DNA from: Diplonema papillatum
Lineage: Eukaryota > Euglenozoa > Diplonemea > Diplonemida > Diplonemidae
Length of the DNA stretch: 64,000 nt
Direction of reading: 5' to 3'
Assembly (NCBI GenBank): GCA_030068145.1
Contig: JAPJBO010000958.1
Coordinates: 1-64,000, forward strand
Shown here: positions 50,421 through 60,950 of the stretch, in pieces
Numbering within the stretch: the stretch's first letter is position 1
Layout: each line of letters starts with the position of its first letter
The notes under the pieces: model-generated
What the model was told of the DNA's origin: nothing
The model's input: only the letters and a program-made list of their open reading frames with translations
Databases searched by the model: none
Translations under genes and position numbers: made by a program

Positions 50421-52549
50421 AAAATACTGCGGGGGCGCGCAGTTGTGCAACCGGGGCTGAGCCATACCAGTGCCGGTTCGTCCTCGGCCTTCGCCTCGTC
50501 GAGCGCCGCGGGCTCGGCGGGCCGCAGGCGGGTGAGCGAGGAGTCGGAGTTCGAGCGGCGCACGAGGTGCCGCCGGTCGGTGGTCGCCTTCTGCCAGTCA
50601 CCGACGCGCTCGACCGCGGACGCCGAGTCCAGCGACGCGAGCTGCGGCTGCAGCCGGCGCGGAGCGTCGTCGTACTGGGCAGTCGCGGCGGCGGCGGCGG
50701 ATGCGGCAGCTGCTTGCTCCGGCCTGGGACTCCTCTCGTTCTCCCCATTTTGGCTGCTCTGCTCGTTCGGCGCGGCCCGGCTCTCGTCGACCCAGTCTCC
50801 GTCGCAGGAAAGCTCCTCAGCGTTGTGGGCCTGCGACGACACCTGCGAAGCGTGCGACCGGTCGGCCTCGTTTTCGTCGTCACAATCGTCCTCTTCCTCG
50901 TCGTCGTTCCCTTCGTCCTCGTCATCGTCATCCTCGTCCGAGCTCGCAGCTTCGTCCAACACCTCCCCATTCGCCACCTCCCGCCCGTCCTCCTCATCCC
51001 CCGCCCCACCGTCCTTCACCGGCAACGCGTCATCACCTCGCGCCTTCGCAGCTGCCGCAGGTGCTGCTGGGGGTGGCCCTGCCGGACAACCCGGTGGGGC
51101 TGCAGGTGCGCCGTATCGCGGGGTGACAGGCGCTGCGCCTTGGGCATCCGGGGCGCCAAGGGGAGCGGTGGTTGCCGCGGCGGCGTGGTCGTGCGGGCGG
51201 GGGGGCAGCCCCCTGAGCGGCGGCGCGGGGGGGTCACCGAGGGAGCTTTTCCGCTCGAGGCCGCAGCCGCCGCCGGCGGAGCGCTGCCCGCGGCGGGGCC
51301 GCCGGATGGGGACCGGCAGACCGGCCGTGGGGACGAGGGCCTTCGCCGCCAGCAGCGCGATCTCCCGCAGACATGACTCGAGCTTGACGCCGGGCGGCGG
51401 CAGCCGCAGGGGCACCCCCGGCCTGTCGTTGACCCCCAGCACGCCGTCCTCCGTCAGCGCGAGACGTCGCACAACCACGCCGGGGGCTGCCGCCGCCTCG
51501 CCGGGGTTCGAATCGAAGGACGGATCACCGCCTTCGTGGAAGAAGAGCGTCCCGGCCACCAGCGCCAGCCTCGGCCGAGTGCCCGTAACGGTTTCGAGCG
51601 CCGCCGCGTCCGGCCGCGCGGCCGCGGCGCCGGCTGGCGAGCCGGAGTTCTTGATGCGCTTCGCGCCCGGCACAGAGCGAGCCGTCGGCAGGATAGACGT
51701 AGACCCGCACGGCCACTTCTGCGTCTCGCGCCACTTCTGGATCTTGAGGTGCGGCGGGAGGTACCCCGTGGGCTTCAAAAAGCTGCCGGCGTACGGGTGC
51801 CGCCGCAGGTCGGTGGTGGGGGCGACGCGGATGATCTCCACCTCGGTTCGGGTCCTCGGCTTGCGGGTGTAGTTGAGGGCGTACACGGGCTGCAGGGTTT
51901 TGCTTGGGGGGTTCCTCGCGTCGGGGCGGAGGTGAAGCATGATGGAGTGTTCCTCGCACTGTGCGTAGGCTTTGATCGCGATGAGCGGGCCGCCAAGGCC
52001 GCCGTGGGGCTCCTGGATGAGGATTCGTTCTACGTCCCGACACCGGAGTATCCGGTTGATGTTCGCTTGCAGGTCGCAGATGAACAAAAACTCGGCCGTG
52101 ATGGCGAGCACCCGCTCTTGCTTTCGGTCGCCTTTGGTTGACACCACCACCTTGTCGACGATCCGCCAGCAGTAGCACCCCACTTTGACCATGTCCGCGA
52201 ACTTGTCGGCGAACTCCGGCGGCGGCTTCACCCGGGATACCGTCGGCCACTCGTCGCGGCCGTCGGGCGACTTCGTCGTGATGCACTCGTACGGCACGTG
52301 CGACAGCAGCGGCTTCTTTTTCACCGGCGACAGCCCCGCCATCGACGGCGGCACCTCCCGCGGGGCGCAAACGGGCGCGGGCGGCTGCTGCTGCTGCTGC
52401 GGCTGCTGCGGCGGCGGCGGCGGCGGCTGCTGCTCCGGCGCCGGGGGCCGCTGCGCCTTAAGCGCCTCGAGCTCCTCCTTCAGCTTCATCAGCTCCTGGT
52501 CCTTCGCCGCGAGCTGCGCGAGCAGCATGCTCTGCTTGTCGTCCGCCAT
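50360..52549 (-). CDS. Coiled-coil / PH-like domain protein
   Basis: ATG 52549; up to 729 codons, the last ~25 within repeat R6. Order: short coiled coil (MLLAQLAAKDQELMKLKEEL, residues 8-33), Pro/Gln tract (34-60), a conserved block (PEFADKFADMVKVGCYCWRI) leading into a PH-like fold (~125-210: ERVLAITAEFLFICDLQANI, HSIMLHLRPD), then a Pro/Ala-rich middle. An acidic stretch (SSDEDDDDEDEGNDDEEEDD) and a Ser/Arg-rich end follow. PH-like domains bind lipids or proteins; no specific function can be named. A CCCCCGCAG at ~50428 could be an acceptor or the true exon border. Two shortened copies of its 5' end lie upstream. Confidence 0.65.
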   Translation of the reverse strand: MADDKQSMLLAQLAAKDQELMKLKEELEALKAQRPPAPEQQPPPPPPQQPQQQQQPPAPVCAPREVPPSMAGLSPVKKKPLLSHVPYECITTKSPDGRDEWPTVSRVKPPPEFADKFADMVKVGCYCWRIVDKVVVSTKGDRKQERVLAITAEFLFICDLQANINRILRCRDVERILIQEPHGGLGGPLIAIKAYAQCEEHSIMLHLRPDARNPPSKTLQPVYALNYTRKPRTRTEVEIIRVAPTTDLRRHPYAGSFLKPTGYLPPHLKIQKWRETQKWPCGSTSILPTARSVPGAKRIKNSGSPAGAAAARPDAAALETVTGTRPRLALVAGTLFFHEGGDPSFDSNPGEAAAAPGVVVRRLALTEDGVLGVNDRPGVPLRLPPPGVKLESCLREIALLAAKALVPTAGLPVPIRRPRRGQRSAGGGCGLERKSSLGDPPAPPLRGLPPRPHDHAAAATTAPLGAPDAQGAAPVTPRYGAPAAPPGCPAGPPPAAPAAAAKARGDDALPVKDGGAGDEEDGREVANGEVLDEAASSDEDDDDEDEGNDDEEEDDCDDENEADRSHASQVSSQAHNAEELSCDGDWVDESRAAPNEQSSQNGENERSPRPEQAAAASAAAAATAQYDDAPRRLQPQLASLDSASAVERVGDWQKATTDRRHLVRRSNSDSSLTRLRPAEPAALDEAKAEDEPALVWLSPGCTTARPRSIFLCVNNALLVLKIRSWQRTT

Positions 52550-52699
52550 CGGCGCCCCTCCCCCGCCGCCCCTTCCCGCCCTCCGCGGCCAGACCGCGGA
52601 GCGGCGAGAAAAAAGGGCGGAAACCCTTCCAGAGGGATGCGGAGGGGAGTTGACGTGCTGTCTCTTTTGGTTGGTTTCTTTTTCGTTCTTCTTCTTTCG

Positions 52700-52770
52700 G
52701 AGTTCCTATTCGAGTTAAGTTTGCTTAGAGAACCGAAGGGTTTTAGAGCCTCCGGGTGATCATTGTAAAT
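52700..52770 (-). promoter_or_regulatory. Conserved upstream module
   Basis: Minus strand: GATCACCCGGAGGCTCTAAA, CCCTTCGGTTCTCTAAGCAA, ACTTAACTCGAATAGGAAC; 150 bp upstream of ATG 52549, with an identical spacer in front of the two truncated gene copies. Confidence 0.55.
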
Positions 52771-52869
52771 GGTTCCTTTCAGGTATCGTATACTAGCGTG
52801 CGTATCGTGTCTGCGGTGGTCGCAGTACGAGTGCTTGTGTGTGCGTGTGTGTCTTCCTATTCGACTTAT

Positions 52870-53347
52870 TGCAGGGTCCCGGTGACATTTGTCAGGTCGC
52901 AGATGAACAGAAACTCGGCTAGGACCCGCTCTTGCTTTTGGTCGACACCACCACCTTGTCGACGATCCGCCAGTAGTAGCACCCCACTTTGACCATGTCC
53001 GCGAACTTGTCGGCGAACTCCGGCGGCGGCTTCACCCGGGATACCGTCGGCCACTCGTCGCGGCCGTCGGGCGACTTCGTCGTGATGCACTCGTACGGCA
53101 CGTGCGACAGCTGCGGCTTCTTTTTCACCGGCGACAGCCCCGCCATCGACGGCGGCACCTCCCGCGGGGCGCAAACGGGCGCGGGCGGCTGCTGCTGCGG
53201 CTGCTGCGGCGGCGGCGGCGGCGGCTGCTGCTCCGGTGCCGGGGGCCGCTGCGCCTTAAGCGCCTCGAGCTCCTCCTTCAGCTTCATCAGCTCCTGGTCC
53301 TTCGCCGCGAGCTGCGCGAGCAGCATGCTCTGCTTGTCGTCCGCCAT
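52870..53347 (-). pseudogene. Truncated copy 2 of the PH-like gene 5' end
   Basis: ATG 53347; identical in layout for ~139 codons (one Gln pair shorter). A deletion at VVSTK then shifts the frame, and the copy ends after AEFLFICDL with unrelated sequence. It carries its own upstream module (53506-53590) at the same distance as the parent gene. Confidence 0.75.
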
Positions 53348-53505
53348 CGGCGCCCCTCCCCCGCCGCCCCTTCCCGCCCTCCGCGGCCAGACCGCGGAGC
53401 GGCGAGAAAAAAGGGGCGGAAACCCTTCCAGAGGGATGCTTAGAGGAGTTGACGTGCTGTCTCTTTTGATTGGTTTCTTTTTGGTTCGTCTTCTTTCGGA
53501 GTTCC

Positions 53506-53590
53506 TGTTAGAGTTTAAAGTTCGCTTGAAGATCCGTTAAGTTTGCTTAGAGAACCGAAGGGCTCTAGAGCCTCCGGGTGACCATTGTAA
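53506..53590 (-). promoter_or_regulatory. Conserved upstream module, double
   Basis: Both forms are present back to back: GGAGGCTCTAGAGCCCTTCG...CTAAGCAAACTTAACG and GATCTTCAAGCGAACTTTAA on the minus strand, 160 bp upstream of ATG 53347. Confidence 0.55.
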
Positions 53591-53844
53591 AGGTTTCTTT
53601 CAGGTATCGTATACTAGTGTGCGTATCGTGTCTGCGGTAGTGGCAGTACGTGTGCTTGTGTGTGTGTCTTCCTATTCGACTTATTGTAGGGTCGCCGAGT
53701 GAGCTATGTGAAATGGGTTCTCTTATAGCGAGAAAGGGCTACGTGGGTGTGGGTTGTTTGTGTGAGGTGCACAAAATCTTGGTGTAGGGCTTAAGTGGAA
53801 CGCTGCATCTTGTGCGTTATTTCAAGCAAGCATCAAGGCCAGGG

Positions 53845-53985
53845 TGGTGGATGCTGCTGCTGCTGCTGCTCCGGTGCCGGGGGCCGCTGCGCCTTAAGCG
53901 CCTCGAGCTCCTCCTTCAGCTTCATCAGCTCCTGGTCCTTCGCCGCGAGCTGCGCGAGCAGCATGCTCTGCTTGTCGTCCGCCAT
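53845..53985 (-). pseudogene. Truncated copy 3 of the PH-like gene 5' end
   Basis: ATG 53985; only the coiled coil and the start of the Pro/Gln tract remain (about 40 codons), then GCAGCAGCAGCAGCAGCATC and unrelated sequence. Its 5' flank (53986-54140) is identical to that of the other two copies. Confidence 0.75.
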
Positions 53986-54141
53986 CGGCGCCCCTCCCCC
54001 GCCGCCCCTTCCCGCCCTCCGCGGCCAGACCGCGGAGCGGCGAGAAAAAAGGGCGGAAACCCTTCCAGAGGGATGCGGAGAGGAGTTGACGTGCTGTCTC
54101 TTTTGGTTGGTTTATTTTTCGTTCTTCTTCTTTCGGAGTTC

Positions 54142-54205
54142 CTGTTAGAGGTTAAAGTTCGCTTGAAGATCCGGGGGGTTTTAGAGCCTCCGAGTGACCA
54201 TTGTA
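54142..54205 (-). promoter_or_regulatory. Conserved upstream module
   Basis: Minus strand: GGTCACTCGGAGGCTCTAAA, CCCCCCGGATCTTCAAGCGA, ACTTTAACCTCTAAC; 157 bp upstream of ATG 53985. Confidence 0.55.
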
Positions 54206-54419
54206 AAGGTTCCTTTCATGTATCGTATACTAGTGTGCGTATCGTGTCTGCGGTAGTCGCAGTCCGTGTGCTTGTGTGTGTGTGTCTTACTATTCGACTT
54301 ATTGTAGGGTCGCCGAGTGAGCTATGTGAAATGGGTTCTCTTATAGCGAGAAAGGGCTACGTGGGTGTGGGTTGTTTGTGTGAAGTCTTCTTCGAGGGAT
54401 ACGGTGATAAAAACCCACG

Positions 54420-54740
54420 GGGGGGAAAATCTTAGTTTAATGTTAAGTGCCTCTCATGCATGGTTGATGCCAGCACCAAGTCTTCTTCGAGGAAGCTGTC
54501 GTCTAGGAAAGGGATGCAAAATAGAAAGTGGTAAAAAGGGGAGTGTACGGCTCCCAAAGTGGGGTACGAAACCTTGAGGGATTAGCCCCCTGTGTTTTTG
54601 TCACCGCGGTGTTGTGTGCACCTCGTTCTTCGTCTCATGTTTCGTTCTTGAACGCAGACCAATCCAAAGTCAGAGCCCATCAGTGGGTCCTTTGGATGGG
54701 GATTTTCAGTCCTGTTCCGGTGCGAGCACAACTTGGGGGG
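54420..54740 (-). repeat. R7 plus gene-fragment-like block
   Basis: Second copy of the 15565-15870 block, with a frame reading EERGAHNTAV in common and many indels. Confidence 0.5.
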
Positions 54741-55059
54741 GGAAGGGTGCAGAGCTGGTGCACCCAGATTGTTAGTACTAAAAAGTGACGTGGCTCTTCT
54801 CTACACACAGCCAAACCGTCACTTTTTGATAATGACAACCGCGGATACAAAAAAGAAGTCAGCGCTCGAACACGATGTGCACGGGTGAAGGACAAAGTTC
54901 TCGCCCAGGTCGGCGCTTCGCTGTGCCGGAGAAGCAGTGATCTACCTCAGAACGGTACCACCGAGTCTTGTTCTCATGCTGGAGACAGACGGTGGCAGCA
55001 AGCGGCCCAGGAACCAGGAAGACGCGGGATACCGTGAGAACGTCCTCCGGACGCAGCTA
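54741..55059. other. No gene seen
   Basis: Short frames only; GACGTGGCTCTTCTC shares a phrase with 31.25 kb (GTCGTGGCTCTATTTTG). Confidence 0.3.
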
Positions 55060-55355
55060 CCTTGAACGTGCAGAACGGGCAATGCCTAGCCTCAACTACG
55101 CATTGTACGGTTCATCGTTCGAACGCCAGAAGCTGGCCCACGCCGACGTTGAGAAGAAGTTGCCAACAGCAAAACGGTCCGAAAGACTTGAGGGAAACTG
55201 ACCGAGGACACGCGTGTTGAAGGCGATACGCGGGTTGAGAACCAGCTTGATCCCGTCGTGTGCAGTTAGCGACAGGTAGACGTGTGGCAAGCAGATGAAA
55301 GAGTCGAAGCTGGCTAAAGGGTGGGACGTGCTGAACGGGATGATGATGCCTAGCC
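55060..55355 (+). other. Coding-like stretch at the edge of the 17-bp minisatellite
   Basis: A plus-strand frame reads PSLNYALYGSSFERQKLAHA then DVEKKLPTAKRSERL before a stop at 55199. The far side of the array (56255-56308) reads HNAVYGASFGRQKLPAP before a stop, so the array seems to have grown from a duplicated GCATTGTACGG-type piece of this sequence. No family recognised. Confidence 0.35.
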
Positions 55356-56273
55356 TTCACAACGCAGTGTACTTCACAACGCAGTGTACTTCACAACGCA
55401 GTGTACTTCACAACGCAGTGTACTTCACAACGCAGTGTACTTCACAACGCAGTGTACTTCACAACGCAGTGTACTTCACAACGCAGTGTACTTCACAACG
55501 CAGTGTACTTCACAACGCAGTGTACTTCACAACGCAGTGTACTTCACAACGCAGTGTACTTCACAACGCAGTGTACTTCACAACGCAGTGTACTTCACAA
55601 CGCAGTGTACTTCACAACGCAGTGTACTTCACAACGCAGTGTACTTCACAACGCAGTGTACTTCACAACGCAGTGTACTTCACAACGCAGTGTACTTCAC
55701 AACGCAGTGTACTTCACAACGCAGTGTACTTCACAACGCAGTGTACTTCACAACGCAGTGTACTTCACAACGCAGTGTACTTCACAACGCAGTGTACTTC
55801 ACAACGCAGTGTACTTCACAACGCAGTGTACTTCACAACGCAGTGTACTTCACAACGCAGTGTACTTCACAACGCAGTGTACTTCACAACGCAGTGTACT
55901 TCACAACGCAGTGTACTTCACAACGCAGTGTACTTCACAACGCAGTGTACTTCACAACGCAGTGTACTTCACAACGCAGTGTACTTCACAACGCAGTGTA
56001 CTTCACAACGCAGTGTACTTCACAACGCAGTGTACTTCACAACGCAGTGTACTTCACAACGCAGTGTACTTCACAACGCAGTGTACTTCACAACGCAGTG
56101 TACTTCACAACGCAGTGTACTTCACAACGCAGTGTACTTCACAACGCAGTGTACTTCACAACGCAGTGTACTTCACAACGCAGTGTACTTCACAACGCAG
56201 TGTACTTCACAACGCAGTGTACTTCACAACGCAGTGTACTTCACAACGCAGTGTACTTCACAACGCAGTGTAC
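55356..56273. repeat. 17-bp minisatellite, about 54 units
   Basis: Near-perfect repeats of AACGCAGTGTACTTCAC. Because 17 is not a multiple of three and the unit lacks stops in any plus-strand phase, all three plus frames stay open for over 900 bp. The repeated peptide is a by-product. Confidence 0.98.
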
Positions 56274-56419
56274 GGTGCATCATTCGGACGTCAGAAGCTG
56301 CCCGCGCCGTAGCTGCTCCACGTCGTACTATGTCGCAGAGCAACCTGGAAAGGTGCAAAACCGTCGATAGCCGCACATGGGGGGTGAAGGCTCTCCGGTG
56401 GACCTTTGAGCCGACAGCT

Positions 56420-56720
56420 ACGAGCAAAGCGAGGAAAGACAACACCAGGAAGATTGAAGAAGTGGCGAGCGGCGACAGAAGACAGAAGGCAGCTACCGAC
56501 GCGCTACGATGAAGCCGGACAAGCTGACGGAGGAGAAGAGGAGCGCCAAGCGCCTGAACGCGACGAACCGATGAAGCTGGACGAGCAGTCGAACGGGAAG
56601 AGAAGCGCCAAGCGCGCGCCTGGACGCGACGGTCAAGACCGGCTGAAGAGGTGAAGGATGACACACGCGTGCGAAGGGGTAACCGCGACGCCGGCGGTGC
56701 AGATTATCGCCACAGAATGT
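56420..56720 (-). repeat. R5 dispersed repeat, inverted
   Basis: Inverse of 57655-57905 and 22610-22810 (GGTGCAGATTATCGCCACAG; AAGCGCCAAGCGCGCGCC). An extra partial unit at 56510-56570 gives a local duplication. Confidence 0.55.
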
Positions 56721-56759
56721 CTTGCCCGCTAGCCCAAACGCCCCGTTCACGTCCGGAAG

Positions 56760-57190
56760 CGAATCGAGGAAAGACGGCAGCAGAAGCAGCGACGCGAGAG
56801 AAGCAGCGACGCGAGAGAAGCAGCGACGCGAGAGAAGAAGCAACGATCGACTGCGGCAGTTCCACCAAAGACGACATGACCATCGTCCAAGCGCGAAAAG
56901 AAGCAACTGCCGACGCGCAAGCCGATGAAGCCAGACAAGCAGACCTGCTATTGTCCCGCCTTTCCGCGCGCTATAAGTCGCGCAGTCCCCTTAAGAAGTA
57001 GTGCGCGTGCAGCCTAGGACATTTAGGAGCATCGCAGACCTGCTATTGGCTCGCTGTCTTCCGCGCGCTAGAAGTCGTGCAGTCCCCTTAAGAAGAAGTG
57101 CGCGTGCAGCATAGGAAAAAAGTAGGAGCATCGCAGACCTGCTATTGGCTCGCTCCTATAAGTCGTGCAGTCCCCTCAAGCGGTGCGCGT
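56760..57190. repeat. Short GACGCGAGAGAAGCAGC repeats and ~95-bp tandem units
   Basis: Three 17-bp GACGCGAGAGAAGCAGC units (56785-56840). Then three diverged ~95-bp units follow, containing GACCTGCTATTG and TGCAGTCCCCTTAAGAAG (56935-57190). Confidence 0.65.
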
Positions 57191-57654
57191 CTCGGGTAAG
57201 CAGCAAGCCGAGACGATGCCAAAAGACACCCCCTACAACGACACGCCCACCTATTTAAGGATCGAGATCTCGTTGTCGTTACGTAACGAGAACCATCCTG
57301 ACAAAACACAACGCCAACCAGGAGCGGCTATGCACCACCACAACAATTCATCGAGAAAGAGCTCTCAATCTGTCAATTCTTGAGATCGTTCTGACCATTA
57401 AAATTCCCCGTGTTGTGCCAAATCAAGCCGCTTACCCCCCCCCCAGTCGGGTGCTGCGGTTGTGCTGCGCAGTACGAGTGGGTGCAGAGAAGGACTCGCG
57501 CGCCACCTTGCACACACGATTCAACGAGACGTCGACACGTTTACCATCGTGCAGCGCACCTGCGCCAGCCTGCATACCCAAGGGCTGCACATCCGCCCGC
57601 ATGGCCTCACGCAAACCCGCTTAAGCCCCACCTGAAAGACCGTGCTAGCTTGGT

Positions 57655-57905
57655 TGGTTGAGGTTAGAATGCAAAGGATCTGCGGCGATAATCTGCATCG
57701 CCGGCGTCGCAGTTTTCTCTTCGCGCGTGATGGATCATGGGTTTCGCCTCTTCAGCTCGTCTCGATCGTCGCGCTCCGGCGCGCGCTTGGTGCTTCGCTT
57801 CTCCTTCGACTGCTCGTCCAGGCTCATCGGTTGCGCGTCGATAATTGCTTCCTTGCGGCCCTTGGGCTATGGCCGTGTGGTCTGCTGTGGAGTTGCCGAG
57901 GTTGA
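57655..57905 (+). repeat. R5 dispersed repeat
   Basis: GTTAGAATGCAAAGGATCTG through GAGTTGCCGAGGTTGATCG; ends about 80 bp before the rRNA fragment. Confidence 0.55.
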
Positions 57906-57984
57906 TCGTCGCTTCTTCGCATTGGCTCTCGAGACCGGGTTGCACACTTCATCCTCCGTGATAGACCGAAGAATGCAGCTCCAG

Positions 57985-58155
57985 GCAATTCTATGTATAA
58001 CTCTCGGGGACAGGGGTAGACCCGACGAGGTAGTACGAGAGGAACTCCCGTTTCTAGTCCCTGGTATCTACGGTTGTTCGATCGGACAGTGCCGTGATGC
58101 TACCACTGGATGGATTATGGCTGAACGCCTCTAAGCCAGAACCCAGTCTAGAGGA
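57985..58155 (+). rRNA. 3'-terminal fragment of a large-subunit (28S-like) rRNA gene
   Basis: TAGTACGAGAGGAAC (58031-58045, the sarcin-ricin loop) is followed at the expected distance by GCCGTGATGCTACCA and GGATTATGGCTGAACGCCTC plus TAAG (58112-58135), as in the last ~130 nt of eukaryotic 28S rRNA. The segment between them is diverged but of normal length. No other large-subunit part is adjacent and the 5' neighbour is repeat R5, so this is a displaced fragment or an independent rRNA piece. Confidence 0.82.
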
Positions 58156-58232
58156 ATGCGTGAGTTACTCAGGGCACATCGGATTTATCGGGTCACGACT
58201 AGCTTCGGCGAACGGCAACTTCCGGCTATCTC

Positions 58233-58251
58233 GGGGGGGGGGGGGGGGGGG
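58233..58251. repeat. Poly-G tract
   Basis: A run of about 19 G. Confidence 0.95.
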
Positions 58252-58592
58252 TTTGCAAGAACGTGCGTGGAATGGGGGGGTGTTCCCCCAACGGAAGTGA
58301 TTTTCTCCCCTTCGTCCTGAGCTGGAAAGACAGAAGCATGTGCCCATGTCTGAGTTAGTAGCCGGCGGAGAATTCCAAGGAGATGGGGATGGACCGGCCT
58401 GCTCGGTGGGTGGGTGCGTGTACGTTACGTGCTCAACGCCGCACCGTGCCTTTGCTGCGCATCGCTGGTACGGTCTTGCAACCGCCTTGGCCGCATTAAG
58501 CGGGACAGAGCGTCAGTAGACAGACGGGACTGAGTCTGGCTTGCCCAGGCGCTACGTGGGTGTATGCCACCCTCAGGATGCCCTCCCCTGGT

Positions 58593-60370
58593 ACCGTGAT
58601 ATCACCGACATCAACATCCATCCCGGGATCTATCCATGCCAGTGGATATGGGGACGGTGGCCTAACACACCTACCAGCCGTAGGGCTAGGTGGTGGTGGT
58701 ACCTCCCACCCACCGGCCTACCGCTCCCTTTCATCGCGGGCGCTACGGAATCAAGCAAACGAACAAAAAAAGGCGCGAAAGGAGGTTTGCAAGAAAACGT
58801 TGCTTGGAATGGTTAACGTGGTGCTCAACGCCGCACTGGGGTCCTCGGCTCGTTTTTGAAAAGGCGGGAAAAGCAAGGAGGGACTGCGGACTGGGGCCAC
58901 GAAAACAGCCCAAAACGCCGTCGATCGGACTCGATGCTCGAATGCCTGGAGTCGAGAAGGAAGGACCCGTGCGCCGAGAAGGGGAAGGAGGGAGTGCGAA
59001 AGAAGGGACGGAAACTGGTACTCCCGAAACCCCCGTATTGCGTAGGTCCTGCGTATAAGTCGATCTTTGAGTGCGTGAGCCCCTCCGAAGAAATGTGAAA
59101 CGGGTTTTTGCCTAGAGGCTTTTCCATCCGGAAAGGTCCATCACACTAGTTCCAGGCTAGTTGCGTAGTTCGTGCGGGGTTTGCGAAACGGCGGGGCTCA
59201 ATTTTATAAGTGGACTGGGCTTTCGGGCGCAGTGGCAAGTAAAACAAGTCCTGTCAGGACTCAGTTCGCCGCCAGCTGCATGTGGAGTATCAACATGTAG
59301 CCCTACCCCGTATTGCGTGGTTCCTACGTAGTTTGTGCGTATAAGTCGATCTTTGAGTGCGTGAGCCCCTCCGAAGAAAGGTCCATCACACTAGTTCCAG
59401 GCTACTTAGCCTGCGTAGTTTGTGCGGAGTTACGCTACTTCGGTGTTCGGGGGTACCAGAAACGCAACAAAAGAAAACGTGCCTGGGGCCATGTTTCGGT
59501 TTCAGTGGCCACGGGCACTGGCGGACCTCCGTCGAAAGTCATGGCGACGACCGGCAGCTCAACAAAGCTGAGAGAGCCGCGGCAGTGAGAGGAACGAACT
59601 CACGAGGGACTGGGGCCCTCCGGGATTTATTTATTTTTTCGTAGTAACAACGTTTTTTTCGAAACACAAAAGAGAACGCTGGCGGCGTGTTTGGGAGAAG
59701 ATTGGCCTAAACAATCATATTTCACTCAATAGCATTCCCTAGCAGGCTAATCCTCCTCCGGCACGTACAAACAAACACACACCCTTAGTTTTCCCCGACG
59801 ACAGCAAAGGGTCAAAACAGCCACCCGAAGGCAGTTGATTTCTTCGGGCAGGGTTTCTCTACACCGGCGGGAAGTTTGTCGCGCGAGCGGCTTTTTTTTA
59901 CTTCACGCGCCCATTTTGGGTTGCCGACAATCAACCGGGGTTGATGTACAGTCTGGTGCCTTTCGACAGTTCTTGGTACCCTTCGTTCCTTTTGTGGTAC
60001 CGTCGATCCCGAAGGACGATCAGTTGTGGCAGGTGTGGACGGAGTCAGGTTGGGGAGGTTTTTTTCCCCCGACGACAACTAGTGTCAGACTAGCCTACCC
60101 GAAGGCAGTTGATTTCTGCAGGAAGATTTACTCTACCGGCGGAAGTTGTTTGGGATAGCGTTTCTTTTTTATTGAGTTGAAGGGGTTCCGGGGGTTTTTT
60201 TTTTCTTTTTTTCGGAACAACATGTTATGCTGTGGACATGTCGGTACAAAAAAGAAAGTTGGCAGCGTTGGAACCTGCCGTGTAAAGATACAAAACAGGT
60301 CCTTCGCACACACGTGCTCAACGACGCCTTTTCTTTTTGTTTTTTTTTAGACTCTGCTTGAACACATGAG
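58593..60370. repeat. Segmental duplication, copy 1
   Basis: From CGTGATATCACCGACATCAA to TTTTTTTTAGACTCTGCTTG. Near-identical to 60951-63620, apart from two insertions in that copy and small indels. It includes two R9 blocks (59.8 and 60.06 kb) and an internally repeated CGTATAAGTCGATCTTTGAG piece (59.05, 59.34 kb). A frame of this copy is shifted by one A at ~58770 relative to copy 2. No confident gene; a GTPETPVLRRSCV-ending frame is open in copy 2 only. Confidence 0.9.
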
Positions 60371-60839
60371 GCTCGGAGCAGGCGGCAAATTTTCTTGTTT
60401 GCTTTCGCGCGGTCAAAGGATGCCGTCGTTCTGAATTATCGGCAACCTTGCTATATCCTGATTATTTCTTTCTTTTTTTTTTTTTTTTGCTTGAAATTCT
60501 CTGTTGTTGGATCTTGCCCAGGGCTGGAGCTCGGATTCTGGGGTTCGAGCCGAAATCGGGTCAAGGCAGGTCAGGTCGAGAACACTTCACTCCAGGGCCG
60601 GTTACATTGATGCAACAGCGTTTTCCAGCCAAAATTGGCTTGGTACATTGGTGTACCAGTATTTTTCAGTCAAATTTGGCCGGTTCCATTGGTGTAACAG
60701 TGCTTTTCAGTGAAGTTTTGGCCGGTCTAGTGAGGCGGCGCTCCAGCAGAATGCATTTACGCCTTCATCATTTCAGGTAGGGCCGTGCAATCGTGTCTTC
60801 GAATTCGATAAACGATTCGTGTAAAACTAGTATATTTCA
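60371..60839. other. Spacer between the duplicated blocks
   Basis: Contains a T-rich run at 60465-60490 and three diverged ~46-bp units of the type TTTTCCAGCCAAAATTGGC...GGTGTACCAGT (60615-60725). No gene recognised. Confidence 0.45.
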
Positions 60840-60950
60840 TGAAAGCCAGCACCAGCACCAGCAGCAGCAGCACCAAGAGCAGCTGCGCCACCACCAGCAC
60901 CAGCAGCAGCAGCAGCACCAGCAGCAGCAGCAGCACCAGCAGCAGTAACG
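60840..60950 (+). repeat. (CAG/CAC)n tract
   Basis: Imperfect trinucleotide repeat of CAGCAG/CAC units. In one plus-strand frame it encodes a Gln/His-rich stretch (HQHQQQQHQEQLRHHQHQ) ending in TAA at 60948, so it could be the end of a poly-Q exon. In another frame it gives Ser/Thr-rich sequence continuing into the duplicated block. Confidence 0.75.

Noticed and set aside
50322..51872. Plus-strand 516-residue Ser/Ala-rich frame opposite the PH-like gene
   Set aside because: Antisense shadow; only the minus frame is kept in the three gene copies.
55295..56512. 405-residue plus-strand protein
   Set aside because: Almost entirely the 17-bp minisatellite, equally open in the other two frames; only the flanks may be coding.
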